From positions 1-64,000 of the forward strand of contig JBBDJE010000051.1 in NCBI GenBank assembly GCA_040880065.1: DNA of 64,000 bases. The letters are read 5' to 3'. The notes under the pieces were generated by a model that worked only from the letters and a program-made list of their open reading frames with translations, was not told the DNA's origin and made no database searches. This stretch comes from Abyssibius sp040880065. GTDB taxonomy: Bacteria > Pseudomonadota > Alphaproteobacteria > Rhodobacterales > Rhodobacteraceae. Shown piece after piece: positions 1 to 9,125 of the stretch. The position numbers and the translations under genes are program-made. Each line of letters starts with the position of its first letter. Within the stretch, counting starts at the first letter, position 1.

Positions 1-1
1 A

Positions 2-631
2 TACTACCCGTTTGACCTCACCAAAGTCTGGCCGCATGGGGATTATCCGCTGATTGAAGTCGGCGTGATGGAGCTGAACCGCAACGCCGACAACTATTTC
101 GCTCAAATCGAACAAGCCGCCTTCAGCCCCAGCAATAGCGTGCCCGGCATCGGCTATTCGCCCGACAAGATGCTGCAAGCCCGGGTGTTTTCCTATGCCG
201 ACGCGCATCGCTACCGGCTTGGCACCCATTACGAAGCCTTGCCTGTCAACCAGCCGAAATGCCCGGTTCATCACTATCACAAAGATGGCAGCATGAACTT
301 TTTCGGCCAGAAAACCGGCGCAACTGATGCCTTTTACGAGCCGAACTCGATGGGCGGTGCTGCGCAGGACCCAAGCGTCGCCGAACCGCCCTTGCGCATT
401 TCCGGCGATGCGGCGCGCTATGACCACCGCGACGGCAATGATGATTACAAGCAGCCCCGCGCCCTGCATGATTTGATGGACGAGCACCAGCGCGCCCGGC
501 TTTATGCCAATACCGCCGCAGCCATGCACGGCGTGGATGACGCGATCATCGACCGCGCGCTTGGCCACTATGACAAGATCTCGCAAGCCTATGGCGATGG
601 TATTCGCGCAGCACGCGCGGCGCTGAAGTAA
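2..631 (+). CDS. katA: Catalase (heme, monofunctional), C-terminal part
   Basis: Decomposes hydrogen peroxide to water and oxygen in the cytoplasm. Only the C-terminal ~209 residues are present; the frame is open from base 2 and the start lies left of the window. The segment RVFSYADAHRYRLG carries the R-x-F-x-Y signature whose tyrosine is the proximal heme ligand, and the following VNQPKCPVHHYHKDG region is typical of small-subunit (clade 3) catalases. The protein ends soon after a helical tail, so there is no large-subunit flavodoxin-like extension. A strong hairpin terminator follows. Family assignment is firm; the exact subtype is inferred from the tail length. Confidence 0.95.
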   Translation, partial: YYPFDLTKVWPHGDYPLIEVGVMELNRNADNYFAQIEQAAFSPSNSVPGIGYSPDKMLQARVFSYADAHRYRLGTHYEALPVNQPKCPVHHYHKDGSMNFFGQKTGATDAFYEPNSMGGAAQDPSVAEPPLRISGDAARYDHRDGNDDYKQPRALHDLMDEHQRARLYANTAAAMHGVDDAIIDRALGHYDKISQAYGDGIRAARAALK

Positions 632-651
632 CGCAAAGCTGAAGCAGCACA

Positions 652-680
652 AAAAGGGGCAGCCACGCGCTGCCCCTTTT
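652..680 (+). terminator. Rho-independent terminator after catalase
   Basis: An 11-bp perfect stem, AAAAGGGGCAG paired with CTGCCCCTTTT around a 7-nt loop, ends in a T run 21 bases after the catalase stop. Its A/T flanks are symmetric, but no gene converges here, so it serves the catalase. Confidence 0.9.
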
Positions 681-700
681 CATTTTCGCAACCCGCGCCC

Positions 701-2134
701 ATGATCTGGCATATGAGCGATTCCCCCTCCCTTGACCCCGATGATTGGCCAGCCTTTCGCGCCGCCGCCCATGCCGCGCTCGATGCCGCGATTGACCATA
801 TCGCAGGGCGCAGCGATGCCCCTGTCTGGCGCGCGCCAAGCGATGCGAGCCGCGCGGCTTTTGCCAGCGCCCTGCCACAGGAACCGACCGCCCCCGAAGC
901 CATCGCGCAGGATATAGCCACGCATATTCTGCCGCATGATATTGGCAATACACATGCGCGGTTTTTTGGCTGGGTGCATGGCAGTGGCACGGCGCAAGGC
1001 ATTGTGCCGGCAATGTATGAGGCGGCAATCAACGCCAACCTTGGCGGGCGGCAGCATGCGCCGGCACTTGTAGAAAAGCAGCTAAGGGATTGGATTGTAG
1101 ATATTTTCGGCTTTCCTGCAAGCGCCTCCGGTCTTGTCGTTTCCGGCACATCCGTGGCGACGCTGATTGCGCTGTCGGCAGCCCGGCTGCGCGCGCTTGG
1201 CCCGCAGGTGCGCCGCACGGGGCTGGCGCAGGGGCCGCGGCTGGTCGGCTACTGCTCGGCAGAGGGCCATAGCTGCATTGCGCGTGCCTTTGATATGCTG
1301 GGGCTTGGAACAGATGCGCTGCGCATTATCAGTGTAGATGACAATTTTCAAATGGATATCAGCGCGTTAGAAGGCGCAATTAGAGCAGACCAAGCCGACG
1401 GGCTGCGCCCGTTCTTTGTGGCAGGCACGGCGGGTTCGGTCAATGTTGGCGCCTTTGACGACCTCGCCGCAATTGCCGATATTTGCGCCGCCAAAAACCT
1501 TTGGTTTCATGTCGACGGGGCTTTTGGCGCGCTCACCCAACTTGTGCCCACCCTGCGCCCGCGTGTGGCGGCGATTGCGCGCGCAGATTCGCTCGCCTTT
1601 GACTTTCACAAATGGCTGCATGTCACTTATGATGCAGGATATATTCTGATACGCGATGAGGCCGAACATCGGGCCGCCTTTGGCGCGCGGCCCGACTATC
1701 TGGCACCCGCAACGCGCGGGCTGGCAGGTGGCAACCCCTGGCCGGTAGATTATGGGCCAGAGCTTTCGCGCGGGTTTCGGGCGCTGAAAATCTGGTATCA
1801 TCTGCGCCTGTTCGGGCTGAAACGGCTTGGCGAGAAAATTGCCGATAACTGCGCGCAGGCGCGGTATCTGGCTGAAAAGGTCGATGCGCACCCTGCCCTG
1901 ACGCGACTCGCCCCTGTCGCGCTGAACATCTGCTGTTTTCGCTACAATGCCAGCGATGCGGTGAACGACGAGATTGTCATGCTGCTGCAAGAGCGCGGCA
2001 TCGCCGCACCCTCGGCCACCAAGGTGAACGGGCAAACGGCTATTCGCGTCAACATCACCAACCACCGCACAACGCGCGCCGATCTGGACATGCTGATCGG
2101 CGCGGTGCTGAAAATTGGTGGCGAACTCGCCTAA
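701..2134 (+). CDS. PLP-dependent group II decarboxylase family protein
   Basis: Cytoplasmic fold-type I PLP enzyme of the aromatic-amino-acid/glutamate decarboxylase group (477 aa, the usual length). HVDGAFGA near residues 270-277 holds the aspartate that contacts the PLP ring nitrogen (D272), and FDFHKWLH near 301-308 holds the Schiff-base lysine (K304). The substrate cannot be read from sequence; tryptophan/tyrosine, DOPA or diaminobutyrate-type decarboxylation are all possible. The start could be ATG 701 or ATG 713; neither has a clear ribosome binding site. Its stop codon overlaps the stop of the convergent lpd gene, leaving no room for a terminator between them. Confidence 0.85.
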   Translation: MIWHMSDSPSLDPDDWPAFRAAAHAALDAAIDHIAGRSDAPVWRAPSDASRAAFASALPQEPTAPEAIAQDIATHILPHDIGNTHARFFGWVHGSGTAQGIVPAMYEAAINANLGGRQHAPALVEKQLRDWIVDIFGFPASASGLVVSGTSVATLIALSAARLRALGPQVRRTGLAQGPRLVGYCSAEGHSCIARAFDMLGLGTDALRIISVDDNFQMDISALEGAIRADQADGLRPFFVAGTAGSVNVGAFDDLAAIADICAAKNLWFHVDGAFGALTQLVPTLRPRVAAIARADSLAFDFHKWLHVTYDAGYILIRDEAEHRAAFGARPDYLAPATRGLAGGNPWPVDYGPELSRGFRALKIWYHLRLFGLKRLGEKIADNCAQARYLAEKVDAHPALTRLAPVALNICCFRYNASDAVNDEIVMLLQERGIAAPSATKVNGQTAIRVNITNHRTTRADLDMLIGAVLKIGGELA

Positions 2135-3525
2135 AAATGAATGGCGCGACCGTAAGCGTCGAGCACCGATTCGTGCATCATTTCCGAAAGCGTCGGGTGC
2201 GGGAAGACGGTGTGCATCAAGTCTTCCTCGGTGGTTTCCAACTGGCGGCCAATGACATAGCCCTGAATAAGCTCGGTCACCTCGGCACCCACCATATGCG
2301 CGCCCAGAAGCTCGCCTGTTTTGGCGTCAAACACGGTTTTGACCATGCCTTCGGCCTCGCCCAAGGCGATGGCTTTACCATTGCCGATAAAGGGGAACCG
2401 CCCGACCTTGATGTCATGGCCCGCCTCTTTGGCCTTGGCTTCGGTCATGCCGACACTGGCGACCTGCGGGTGGCAATAGGTGCAACCGGCAATGCTGCCC
2501 GGTTTGATCGGGTGGACGTGTTTTCCGGCGATCAATTCGGCCACCATAACACCTTCATGGCTGGCCTTATGCGCAAGCCACGGCGCACCGGCGATATCGC
2601 CAATCGCATAAAGCCCGTCAACGCCGGTGCGGCAAAATTCGTCTGTTATAACATGGGTGCGGTCGATCTTTACGCCCGCCGCTTCCAGCCCAAGGTCTTC
2701 GACATTGCCAACAATGCCAACGGCGGAAATGACGGTATCAAATTCCATCTTCTCAACCTTGCCGCCTGTCTCGATATGGGCCACGACCTTGTCAGCCGAA
2801 CGGTCAAGCTTTTTGACCATGGATTTTTCCATAATCTTCATGCCTTGCTTCACGAAAGATTTCTTCGCGAAAGCTGAAATTTCTTCGTCTTCCACGGGCA
2901 GAACGCGGTCCATCACTTCAACGACCGTCGTATCTGCACCCAACGTGTTGAAAAAGCTTGCAAATTCAATGCCGATGGCACCCGAACCCACCACCAGCAG
3001 CTTTTTGGGCATATGCGGCGGCTGAAGCGCATGGCGATAGGTCCAGACGCGCTTGCCGTCAGCCTCCAGCCCCGGCAATTCGCGTGCGCGCGCGCCTGTG
3101 GCCAGAATAATGTTCTTGGCTTGCAGCTCTTCGCTGCCCTTGTCGGTTTTCACGGCAACCTTGCCAGCCCCCGCGAGGCTGGCCTCGCCCATGATCACGG
3201 TGATCTTGTTCTTTTTCAGCAAATGGCCTACGCCGCCGGAAAGCTGCTTGGCCACCCCGCGCGAGCGTTTGACAACAGCGTCGATATCATAGCCGATTTT
3301 ATCGGCAGACAGGCCAAACTCTTTGGCGCGCTCCATCAGGTGAAATACTTCTGCCGAACGCAGCAAGGCTTTGGTCGGTATGCAGCCCCAGTTCAGGCAG
3401 ATACCGCCCAGGTTTTCACGCTCGACCACGACAACCTTTTTGCCAAGCTGGGCAGCCCGAATTGCTGCTACATAACCACCGGGGCCTGCGCCAATCACCA
3501 CAATATCAAAAACCTGCGCTGCCAT
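2131..3525 (-). CDS. lpdA: Dihydrolipoyl dehydrogenase (E3)
   Basis: Flavoprotein that reoxidises dihydrolipoamide with NAD+ in the 2-oxoacid dehydrogenase complexes. The 464-aa protein has the N-terminal FAD fingerprint (IGAGPGG, residues 11-17), the redox disulfide in GGICLNWGCIPT (C43/C48), a second Rossmann motif (GSGAIGIEFA) for NAD, and the C-terminal HPTLSE dimer motif with the catalytic H443/E448 pair. I chose ATG 3525 because GGAGAA lies 9 bases upstream; an in-frame TTG at 3540 would add five residues. No dehydrogenase E1/E2 genes are adjacent, so which complex it serves is unknown. Confidence 0.95.
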   Translation of the reverse strand: MAAQVFDIVVIGAGPGGYVAAIRAAQLGKKVVVVERENLGGICLNWGCIPTKALLRSAEVFHLMERAKEFGLSADKIGYDIDAVVKRSRGVAKQLSGGVGHLLKKNKITVIMGEASLAGAGKVAVKTDKGSEELQAKNIILATGARARELPGLEADGKRVWTYRHALQPPHMPKKLLVVGSGAIGIEFASFFNTLGADTTVVEVMDRVLPVEDEEISAFAKKSFVKQGMKIMEKSMVKKLDRSADKVVAHIETGGKVEKMEFDTVISAVGIVGNVEDLGLEAAGVKIDRTHVITDEFCRTGVDGLYAIGDIAGAPWLAHKASHEGVMVAELIAGKHVHPIKPGSIAGCTYCHPQVASVGMTEAKAKEAGHDIKVGRFPFIGNGKAIALGEAEGMVKTVFDAKTGELLGAHMVGAEVTELIQGYVIGRQLETTEEDLMHTVFPHPTLSEMMHESVLDAYGRAIHF

Positions 3526-3605
3526 ATTCGTCTTCTCCAAAGCTATGTTGGCTTTATACCTAGCCTGTTTATTGAACCTTGGCCATATTGCCGATTGAAT
3601 GGCCG

Positions 3606-4196
3606 CTATGCACCAGCCGAAAGGCTTTGCACGATTTTTCCGTAGCCGCCTTCATCAAGAAATGCCTGCTCGGCTGGCGAACTTGTCCGCATGAGCATTG
3701 CGTTGCGGGTTGGGAAGCGGCCGAATTTCCGGATGATTTCGCGATGCGCACGGGCGTGCAGCAGCATGTTGCTCCCCACGCTGCGGGCCTTGAATGCGCG
3801 CACCGAGGCATCTTGGTCGGGTGTGTATTCTGAATGCATCAACGGCAGGTAATATATGCTGCGCCCCGGCTCGGCTGTTGCCATATCGTCACCGCGCGCA
3901 ATGGCAAATTTCGCAACCTTGCGCGCACCCATATCGGTTGAAAAGGCGCGCCCGTCGTCGCGGAACATGTTGCGCGCGAACTGGTCGAGCACGATGACCA
4001 GCGCCAATGTGCCTTCGCGCGTGGCAAACCAGTTTTTCAACCGCTTGTCACGCGCCAACTCCCACACCGCCATAAAGCGGCTGCGAATGGTTTCATCCAG
4101 CGTATCGGATTGCTCGAACCAACCCGCGGGGCCAACCTCGTCAATATAGAACGCCAGAATATCTTGGGGTGTGATGGCCGTTGTGATCGTGCTCAT
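3606..4196 (-). CDS. DUF924 family protein
   Basis: A 196-aa cytoplasmic, mostly helical protein of the DUF924 (TPR-like) family, recognised by the N-terminal ILAFYIDEVGPAGWF segment, the LVIVLDQFARNMFR core and the YYLPLMHSE motif. The biochemical role of the family is not established. Its ATG overlaps the stop of the upstream MFS gene by 4 nt (ATGA), so the two are almost certainly cotranscribed and translationally coupled. Confidence 0.8.
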   Translation of the reverse strand: MSTITTAITPQDILAFYIDEVGPAGWFEQSDTLDETIRSRFMAVWELARDKRLKNWFATREGTLALVIVLDQFARNMFRDDGRAFSTDMGARKVAKFAIARGDDMATAEPGRSIYYLPLMHSEYTPDQDASVRAFKARSVGSNMLLHARAHREIIRKFGRFPTRNAMLMRTSSPAEQAFLDEGGYGKIVQSLSAGA

Positions 4197-5452
4197 GAAC
4201 GCTGCTCCTCGTCCGCCTGGGCTTTATCAATCGCGAATTCTTGTGCTGCCTCTGCGACAACCACAGTCGACTGCGGCATGACGGTGGTATAGCCGGTTTG
4301 CAACCCGATCGAAATGCTCGCACGCCTTGTCATACGATAGAGGCCATAAGCGCCAATGCCACCGAAAAATGTGGCCATTCCGCCAAAAAACGCGCCCGCT
4401 CCCCAGTTTGACATCATCCAGCCGATGAGAATGGGTGCGCCAATCGCCCCGATGCCGTTCAGAAAGATCAAACCGCCCGAGGCCGAGGCCATGTCTTCTT
4501 GCTGCAAATGGTCGTTTGTATAGGCGATAAGCAATGAGTAAAGCGGGTTGGCAACGCCGCCCATAATGGCCGCCAGCACCAAAAGCACCGCGAAGTTTTC
4601 GTAAACAAAAATGCCAACCGTCATCGCGCAGGCGGCCAGAATTGTAAGCCCGATGATGAGTTTGCGGCGGTCCATCCTGTCGGACAGATAGCCGATAGGA
4701 TATTGCGCAACCATGCCGCCAATATAGATGACAGCCACAAAGATCGAGATTTCCCTGACCGACAGATTGATCTGCGTGCCAAACACCGCCGCCATGCCGA
4801 ACTGGATGGAAAACACCGCACCAAGCAGCATTGTGCCCACACAGCCAAGCGGCGAGGTGATGAAGAGTTGCCGCAATGTCATGGGCTTGGTGGCGCGAAA
4901 GACCGGTGCCGGGCTGACCGAAAGCAAAATCGGCAAAAAAGACATCGACACAAGAACCGACATGACAACAAACAGGATGTAGCCGTTCGGGTCAGCGAAG
5001 TTGAGCACGACCTGTGCGGAAATAATGCCCATCATCTGCACGATCAGATAGGCCGAAAGCGCTTGGCCGCGGGTTTCGTTGGTGGCCGCATCGTTTAGCC
5101 AGCTTTCAGCAACCACATAAACGCCAGAAAACGCAAAGCCCACCAGCACGCGCATGACCATCCAGGCATAGGGGTTGGGCCATGCAGCATAAAGAATGAA
5201 GGCGGCCGAGATGATCGAGGCAAGTGCTGCGAACACACGCACATGGCCAACGCGGCGAATCATGTGGGGTGCAAGGCGCGAACCAAGCAAAAAGCCCAGA
5301 AAATAACCCGACATGATGAATGCCATGATTTGCGGGTCAAACTTTTCATGGGCGCCGCGCACACCCAGCAATGTGCCCTGCAAACCGTTGCCGAGCATCA
5401 ACAGCAACATGCCCAGCAGCAAGGCCCAGGAGTTTTTCAATATGATCAGCAT
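4193..5452 (-). CDS. Major facilitator superfamily transporter
   Basis: A 419-aa inner-membrane protein with about 12 hydrophobic segments arranged as two six-helix halves. MFS signatures are visible: GSRLAPHMIRRVGHVRVF in the loop between helices 2 and 3 and the equivalent GYLSDRMDRRKLI in the second half. The pattern resembles the small-solute/YcaD-like branch, but the substrate cannot be assigned. It is first in a two-gene unit with the DUF924 gene. Upstream is only a 63-bp gap to the end of queA, so it may read through from queA. Confidence 0.85.
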   Translation of the reverse strand: MLIILKNSWALLLGMLLLMLGNGLQGTLLGVRGAHEKFDPQIMAFIMSGYFLGFLLGSRLAPHMIRRVGHVRVFAALASIISAAFILYAAWPNPYAWMVMRVLVGFAFSGVYVVAESWLNDAATNETRGQALSAYLIVQMMGIISAQVVLNFADPNGYILFVVMSVLVSMSFLPILLSVSPAPVFRATKPMTLRQLFITSPLGCVGTMLLGAVFSIQFGMAAVFGTQINLSVREISIFVAVIYIGGMVAQYPIGYLSDRMDRRKLIIGLTILAACAMTVGIFVYENFAVLLVLAAIMGGVANPLYSLLIAYTNDHLQQEDMASASGGLIFLNGIGAIGAPILIGWMMSNWGAGAFFGGMATFFGGIGAYGLYRMTRRASISIGLQTGYTTVMPQSTVVVAEAAQEFAIDKAQADEEQRS

Positions 5453-5515
5453 ATACGACCTTGTGAAATTTGGTTGCGGTCAATCTGCACGGCTTTGAGT
5501 GGCACGTCGCGCCAA

Positions 5516-6574
5516 TCACGTAAGCCTTGGCAACAAAAGCGACGAATCGCCATAAGAAAAGAAGCGATAGTTTTGCGCAATCGCATGGGCATAGACCTCG
5601 CGCATCCGCTCCAGCCCCATAAGTGCTGAAACCAGCATCAACAAAGTTGAGCGCGGCAAATGGAAGTTGGTCATCAGCCCGCTGGTCGCCTTAAACGCAT
5701 AGCCGGGATGGATGAAGATATCCGTCTCGCCCTGCCACGGTTCCACCACGCCGCGGGCTGTGGCGGCAGATTCGATAAGCCGTAGCGCCGTGGTGCCAAC
5801 CGGAATGACGCGCCGGCCTTCGGCATGGGCGCGGCTGATGGCGCGCGCAGCCTCAGCAGAAATCTCGCCCCATTCGGCGTGCATTTTGTGGCTGGCAATG
5901 TCATCCACCTTAACCGGCAGGAACGTGCCCGCGCCTACATGCAGCGTAACGCGACAGCTTTCAACGCCCTTGGCCGATAGTTGCGCAAGCAGCGCATCAT
6001 CGAAATGGAGCGAGGCGGTCGGCGCGGCGACGGCACCGGGGCGTGTGGCGAAAACCGTCTGGTAATCGGCACGATCGGCGGCATCGGCGGGGCGGCGCGA
6101 TGCGATATAGGGCGGCAGCGGCATATCGCCCGCACGCTCGATAGCGGCATCAAGCGCCGCGCCCGACAAATTGAAGCGCAATTCGACCTCGCCCTGATTG
6201 CGGGCGCAAACCTCGGCAGCCAGATCATGCGCAAACGCGACCCTGTCACCAAGCTTAAGCCGTTTGGCTGGGCGGGCAAGCGCGCGCCAATGGTCACCCC
6301 CAAGCCGCGCGATCAGGTTAAAGGCGACATGTGCGCGCCCCGAACCGTCGGCCGTGTCGCGCAGCCGCGTGCCTGCCAGATAGGCGGCAAGCACCTTGGT
6401 GTCGTTGAACACCAGCAAATCGCCCTTTTGCAGATAGTCGCCAAGCGCATGAACATGGCTGTCAACCAGCCGCTCGGGCCCGGCCACCAGCAGGCGCGAG
6501 GCCGGGCGCGGATACGCAGGGCGCAACGCGATCAGGTTTTCAGGCAGGTCAAAATCAAAATCATCGGTGCGCAT
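5516..6574 (-). CDS. queA: S-adenosylmethionine:tRNA ribosyltransferase-isomerase
   Basis: Transfers and isomerises the ribosyl group of SAM onto 7-aminomethyl-7-deazaguanine in tRNA to give epoxyqueuosine, the penultimate queuosine step. The 352-aa length is normal. Family hallmarks are the N-terminal DFDFDLPENLIALRP, LLVFNDTKVLAA, the LHVGAGTFLPV motif around two-thirds, and the C-terminal MTNFHLPRSTLLMLV and RFFSYGDSSLL. No tgt or queG neighbour lies in the window. It is divergent from the peroxiredoxin gene with ~75 bp between them. Confidence 0.97.
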   Translation of the reverse strand: MRTDDFDFDLPENLIALRPAYPRPASRLLVAGPERLVDSHVHALGDYLQKGDLLVFNDTKVLAAYLAGTRLRDTADGSGRAHVAFNLIARLGGDHWRALARPAKRLKLGDRVAFAHDLAAEVCARNQGEVELRFNLSGAALDAAIERAGDMPLPPYIASRRPADAADRADYQTVFATRPGAVAAPTASLHFDDALLAQLSAKGVESCRVTLHVGAGTFLPVKVDDIASHKMHAEWGEISAEAARAISRAHAEGRRVIPVGTTALRLIESAATARGVVEPWQGETDIFIHPGYAFKATSGLMTNFHLPRSTLLMLVSALMGLERMREVYAHAIAQNYRFFSYGDSSLLLPRLT

Positions 6575-6648
6575 TGCAGCCCTCGTTGTTGCCGCTCCAA
6601 TAGCGAGGATTATACGCCAACAAAACCCCTTGTTTGTAATTGTCGAAT

Positions 6649-7119
6649 ATGGTCTGCAACCTTATGCCGATGAGCTTGCACAGCCCCTGCCCCGCTTTTA
6701 ATTTGCACGTAACGCCGGGCGAAACTTTAAGCAATGCCGCCCTGCTTGGCGCGCCCTTTGTGCTGTTTTTGTATCCGCGCGACAATACCAGCACCTGCAC
6801 GGCAGAAGCGCTGGCATTTGCCGCCGCCCTGCCCGCATTTACTGCCAGAAACTGCCGCGTGATCGGCTGTTCGGCCGATAGTATTGCCAGCCACCAGAAG
6901 TTCCAAACCAAGCACGGGTTTGACCTGCCGCTGCTTTCAGACCCCGAGCACACGCTCATTAAACCGCTTGGCTGTTGGGTTCAAAAAAAGCTCTATGGCC
7001 GCGAATATATGGGCATTGAGCGTTCGACCTTTCTGTTTGATGCACAGGGCAAGCTACAGGCCGAATGGCGAAATCTGCGCGTTAGCGGCCATGTTGAGGC
7101 CGTGTTGGCCGCCATTTAG
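6649..7119 (+). CDS. Peroxiredoxin of the BCP/PrxQ type
   Basis: Thiol peroxidase reducing hydroperoxides in the cytoplasm. The thioredoxin-fold core shows FLYPRDNTSTCTAEA, where C50 is the peroxidatic cysteine in the T-x-x-C motif, followed by the LSDPEH segment usual for BCP. The resolving cysteine that many BCP proteins carry five residues after the peroxidatic one is missing (the segment reads CTAEAL), so it is either 1-Cys or uses another cysteine, for example in NCRVIGC. The start is uncertain: ATG 6649, 6664 and 6670 are all in frame and none has a clear ribosome binding site. Confidence 0.85.
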   Translation: MVCNLMPMSLHSPCPAFNLHVTPGETLSNAALLGAPFVLFLYPRDNTSTCTAEALAFAAALPAFTARNCRVIGCSADSIASHQKFQTKHGFDLPLLSDPEHTLIKPLGCWVQKKLYGREYMGIERSTFLFDAQGKLQAEWRNLRVSGHVEAVLAAI

Positions 7120-7245
7120 CCCAGTGGCGGTTCCCTGCCTAAACACCGCATATTGGCGAAAAATCATTGCGAAAGCAGGGTAAAATGCCTATCGCTGGGC
7201 ATAGCAGTGAATAACAAGCCCGAATGGGCGAATTATCTAGGGCAC

Positions 7246-8580
7246 ATGACAATGGCGAAATCCGACCCGGCAGAGCGCAAACCGGGTTTTCTGGCACGGC
7301 ATTTGCCGGCAATGACCGTTACCTTCAGCGATGTGCATGGCGTGCGCCAGCATCGCTTTTCGCCGCTTGGCCGCCTTATACTCGGCGGCGTTATTCTTTC
7401 GGCTGTTGCATGGACAACCATTGCCACCACAACCTTTTTGCTCAACGGTTATGACGAATCCGCCCCGATTTCCGAAGCGCAGGCCCTGCGCACCGCTTAC
7501 GAGGCCCGCCTTGCCGAGCTGATGGCCGAGCGTGACGATTTGCGCGCGCAGCTTTCAGCACGCGCATCGCGCCTGACCGAAGCGGAAGATTCGCTTTTGC
7601 GCCAGCAGCAGGAAATTATGTCGCTATCAGCCGCTGTGTCTGAACAAGGCCAGCGCGTTTCGGTTTTGCGCAACCAGCTTGGCGGGCTGCAAACGGCACG
7701 CGATATGGCCGATAGCGAAGCGCGCGTGCTGTCGCAAAAGCTGGCGGTGCTGCAACTTGTGCTGAACGAAGGGCTGGATGGAGATGCCGAGGTGTCCAGC
7801 ACCATCGACACAATCGCCACCGCTCTGGCCGAAACCGCAGCGCGGCGCGATGAATATGCCGCCGAGGCTGTCGAGCTTACCAACCGTATTTCGCAGATCG
7901 AGCTGGAACAGGAACTGTCGCGCCAGCGCCAGGACCGGATGCTGAGCCAGCTTGAAAATGCCATCCAGCTTACGCTTGTGCCGCTTGAAAACGTGCTCAA
8001 ACGGATTGGGCTGGACGTGGACCAGTTGCTGGAATCGGTTCAGCGCAATTATTCCGGCACCGGCGGGCTTTCCTCTGAATTCGTTTCCGCCGCGCCCGAT
8101 GGCACGGGAAGCGACCCTGTGGCGCAGCGCATTTCGGTTATTCTGGACCAGTTGGACCGTGTCGCCATGCTCAATATTGCCGTAAGCCGCACCCCGCTTG
8201 GCATGCCGGTTTTGGGCAGCTATCGCCATACATCAAGTTTTGGCATGCGCGGCGGGCGTATGCATAAAGGTACCGATCTGGCAGGCGCAACCGGCACAGC
8301 AATTGTGGCCGCAGCGGATGGTGTTGTGTTTTTTGCCGGACGGCAAAGCGGGTTTGGCAATTTGGTAAAAGTGCGTCACGATTTCGGATATGTAACCTAT
8401 TATGCGCATTTGAACTCCATTTCCGTAACGCGGGGCCAACGCGTTGCGCGCGGCGAGCGCCTTGGCGGGATGGGCACAACCGGACGATCAACCGGGGTTC
8501 ATCTGCATTACGAAATTCACCTCAATGGCGAGGCGATAGATCCCATGACATACATAAGGGTAGGACGCGATGTTTTCTAA
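7246..8580 (+). CDS. M23 (LytM-type) metallopeptidase, membrane anchored
   Basis: Probable cell-wall endopeptidase or LytM regulator. About 444 aa: one transmembrane segment at ~44-66, a periplasmic coiled coil rich in E, R and Q over ~85-260, and a C-terminal peptidase M23 domain. The zinc-site residues appear intact: HKGTDLAG (H340, D344) and HLHYEIH (H419, H421), so activity is expected. I chose ATG 7246 (ATG 7252 is equally possible); in-frame TTG 7153 and GTG 7207 would place unlikely sequence before the anchor. Its last 11 bases overlap the bactofilin gene, a pairing known elsewhere for bactofilin-guided wall hydrolases. Confidence 0.9.
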   Translation: MTMAKSDPAERKPGFLARHLPAMTVTFSDVHGVRQHRFSPLGRLILGGVILSAVAWTTIATTTFLLNGYDESAPISEAQALRTAYEARLAELMAERDDLRAQLSARASRLTEAEDSLLRQQQEIMSLSAAVSEQGQRVSVLRNQLGGLQTARDMADSEARVLSQKLAVLQLVLNEGLDGDAEVSSTIDTIATALAETAARRDEYAAEAVELTNRISQIELEQELSRQRQDRMLSQLENAIQLTLVPLENVLKRIGLDVDQLLESVQRNYSGTGGLSSEFVSAAPDGTGSDPVAQRISVILDQLDRVAMLNIAVSRTPLGMPVLGSYRHTSSFGMRGGRMHKGTDLAGATGTAIVAAADGVVFFAGRQSGFGNLVKVRHDFGYVTYYAHLNSISVTRGQRVARGERLGGMGTTGRSTGVHLHYEIHLNGEAIDPMTYIRVGRDVF

Positions 8581-9076
8581 AACCAAACCAACCGACAGCT
8601 CTGACAAGCACGAAGCTCCGGCGCTGAGCACACCAAGCACGCCTTCAGGCTCGTCATCATCTTCAAGTGCCAGCAGTTCGCCAGCGCCAAGCTCGCCGCC
8701 AAAGCCAAAACCAGCCCCTTCCATCCTGTCATCCGACCTGATGGTCAAAGGCAACCTCATCACCACGGGTGACATTCAGGTTGAAGGCACTGTTGAAGGC
8801 GATATTCGCGCACATTTGCTGACAATCGGTGAAGGCGCAACCGTCAAAGGCGAGGTGATCGCCGATGATGTGGTCATCAACGGGCGCATACTGGGCCGCG
8901 TGCGCGGGCTGAAAGTGCGCCTGACCGCCTCGGCACGGGTTGAGGGTGATATCATCCACAAAACCATCGCCATCGAGAGCGGCGCGCATTTTGAAGGCTC
9001 GGTGCAGCGCGCCGATGATCCGCTTTCAACCTCAACTTCAAGCAAAGCCAAAGATCCGGTTAAAGCCACCGTTTGA
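8570..9076 (+). CDS. Bactofilin (polymer-forming cytoskeletal protein)
   Basis: A 168-aa bactofilin (DUF583) that polymerises without nucleotide into filaments or membrane-associated scaffolds. A disordered Ser/Pro/Lys-rich N-terminal tail (~1-50) precedes the right-handed beta-helix core, seen as repeating short strands with G at turns (GNLITTGDIQVEGTVEGDI, then GEVIADDVVINGRILGRV). A short charged tail ends it. The ATG lies inside the end of the M23 peptidase gene, so translation is coupled and a joint role in localised wall remodelling is likely. A terminator follows. Confidence 0.93.
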   Translation: MFSKTKPTDSSDKHEAPALSTPSTPSGSSSSSSASSSPAPSSPPKPKPAPSILSSDLMVKGNLITTGDIQVEGTVEGDIRAHLLTIGEGATVKGEVIADDVVINGRILGRVRGLKVRLTASARVEGDIIHKTIAIESGAHFEGSVQRADDPLSTSTSSKAKDPVKATV

Positions 9077-9102
9077 ACCTCGCTTGAAATATGCAGTGTC
9101 AG

Positions 9103-9125
9103 GGCCCCTCTTTCGGGGCCTTTTT
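9103..9125 (+). terminator. Rho-independent terminator after the bactofilin gene
   Basis: GGCCCC and GGGGCC pair around a TCTTTC loop and are followed by five Ts. The T run reaches the last bases of the convergent protease gene, so only this strand is obviously served. Confidence 0.85.
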
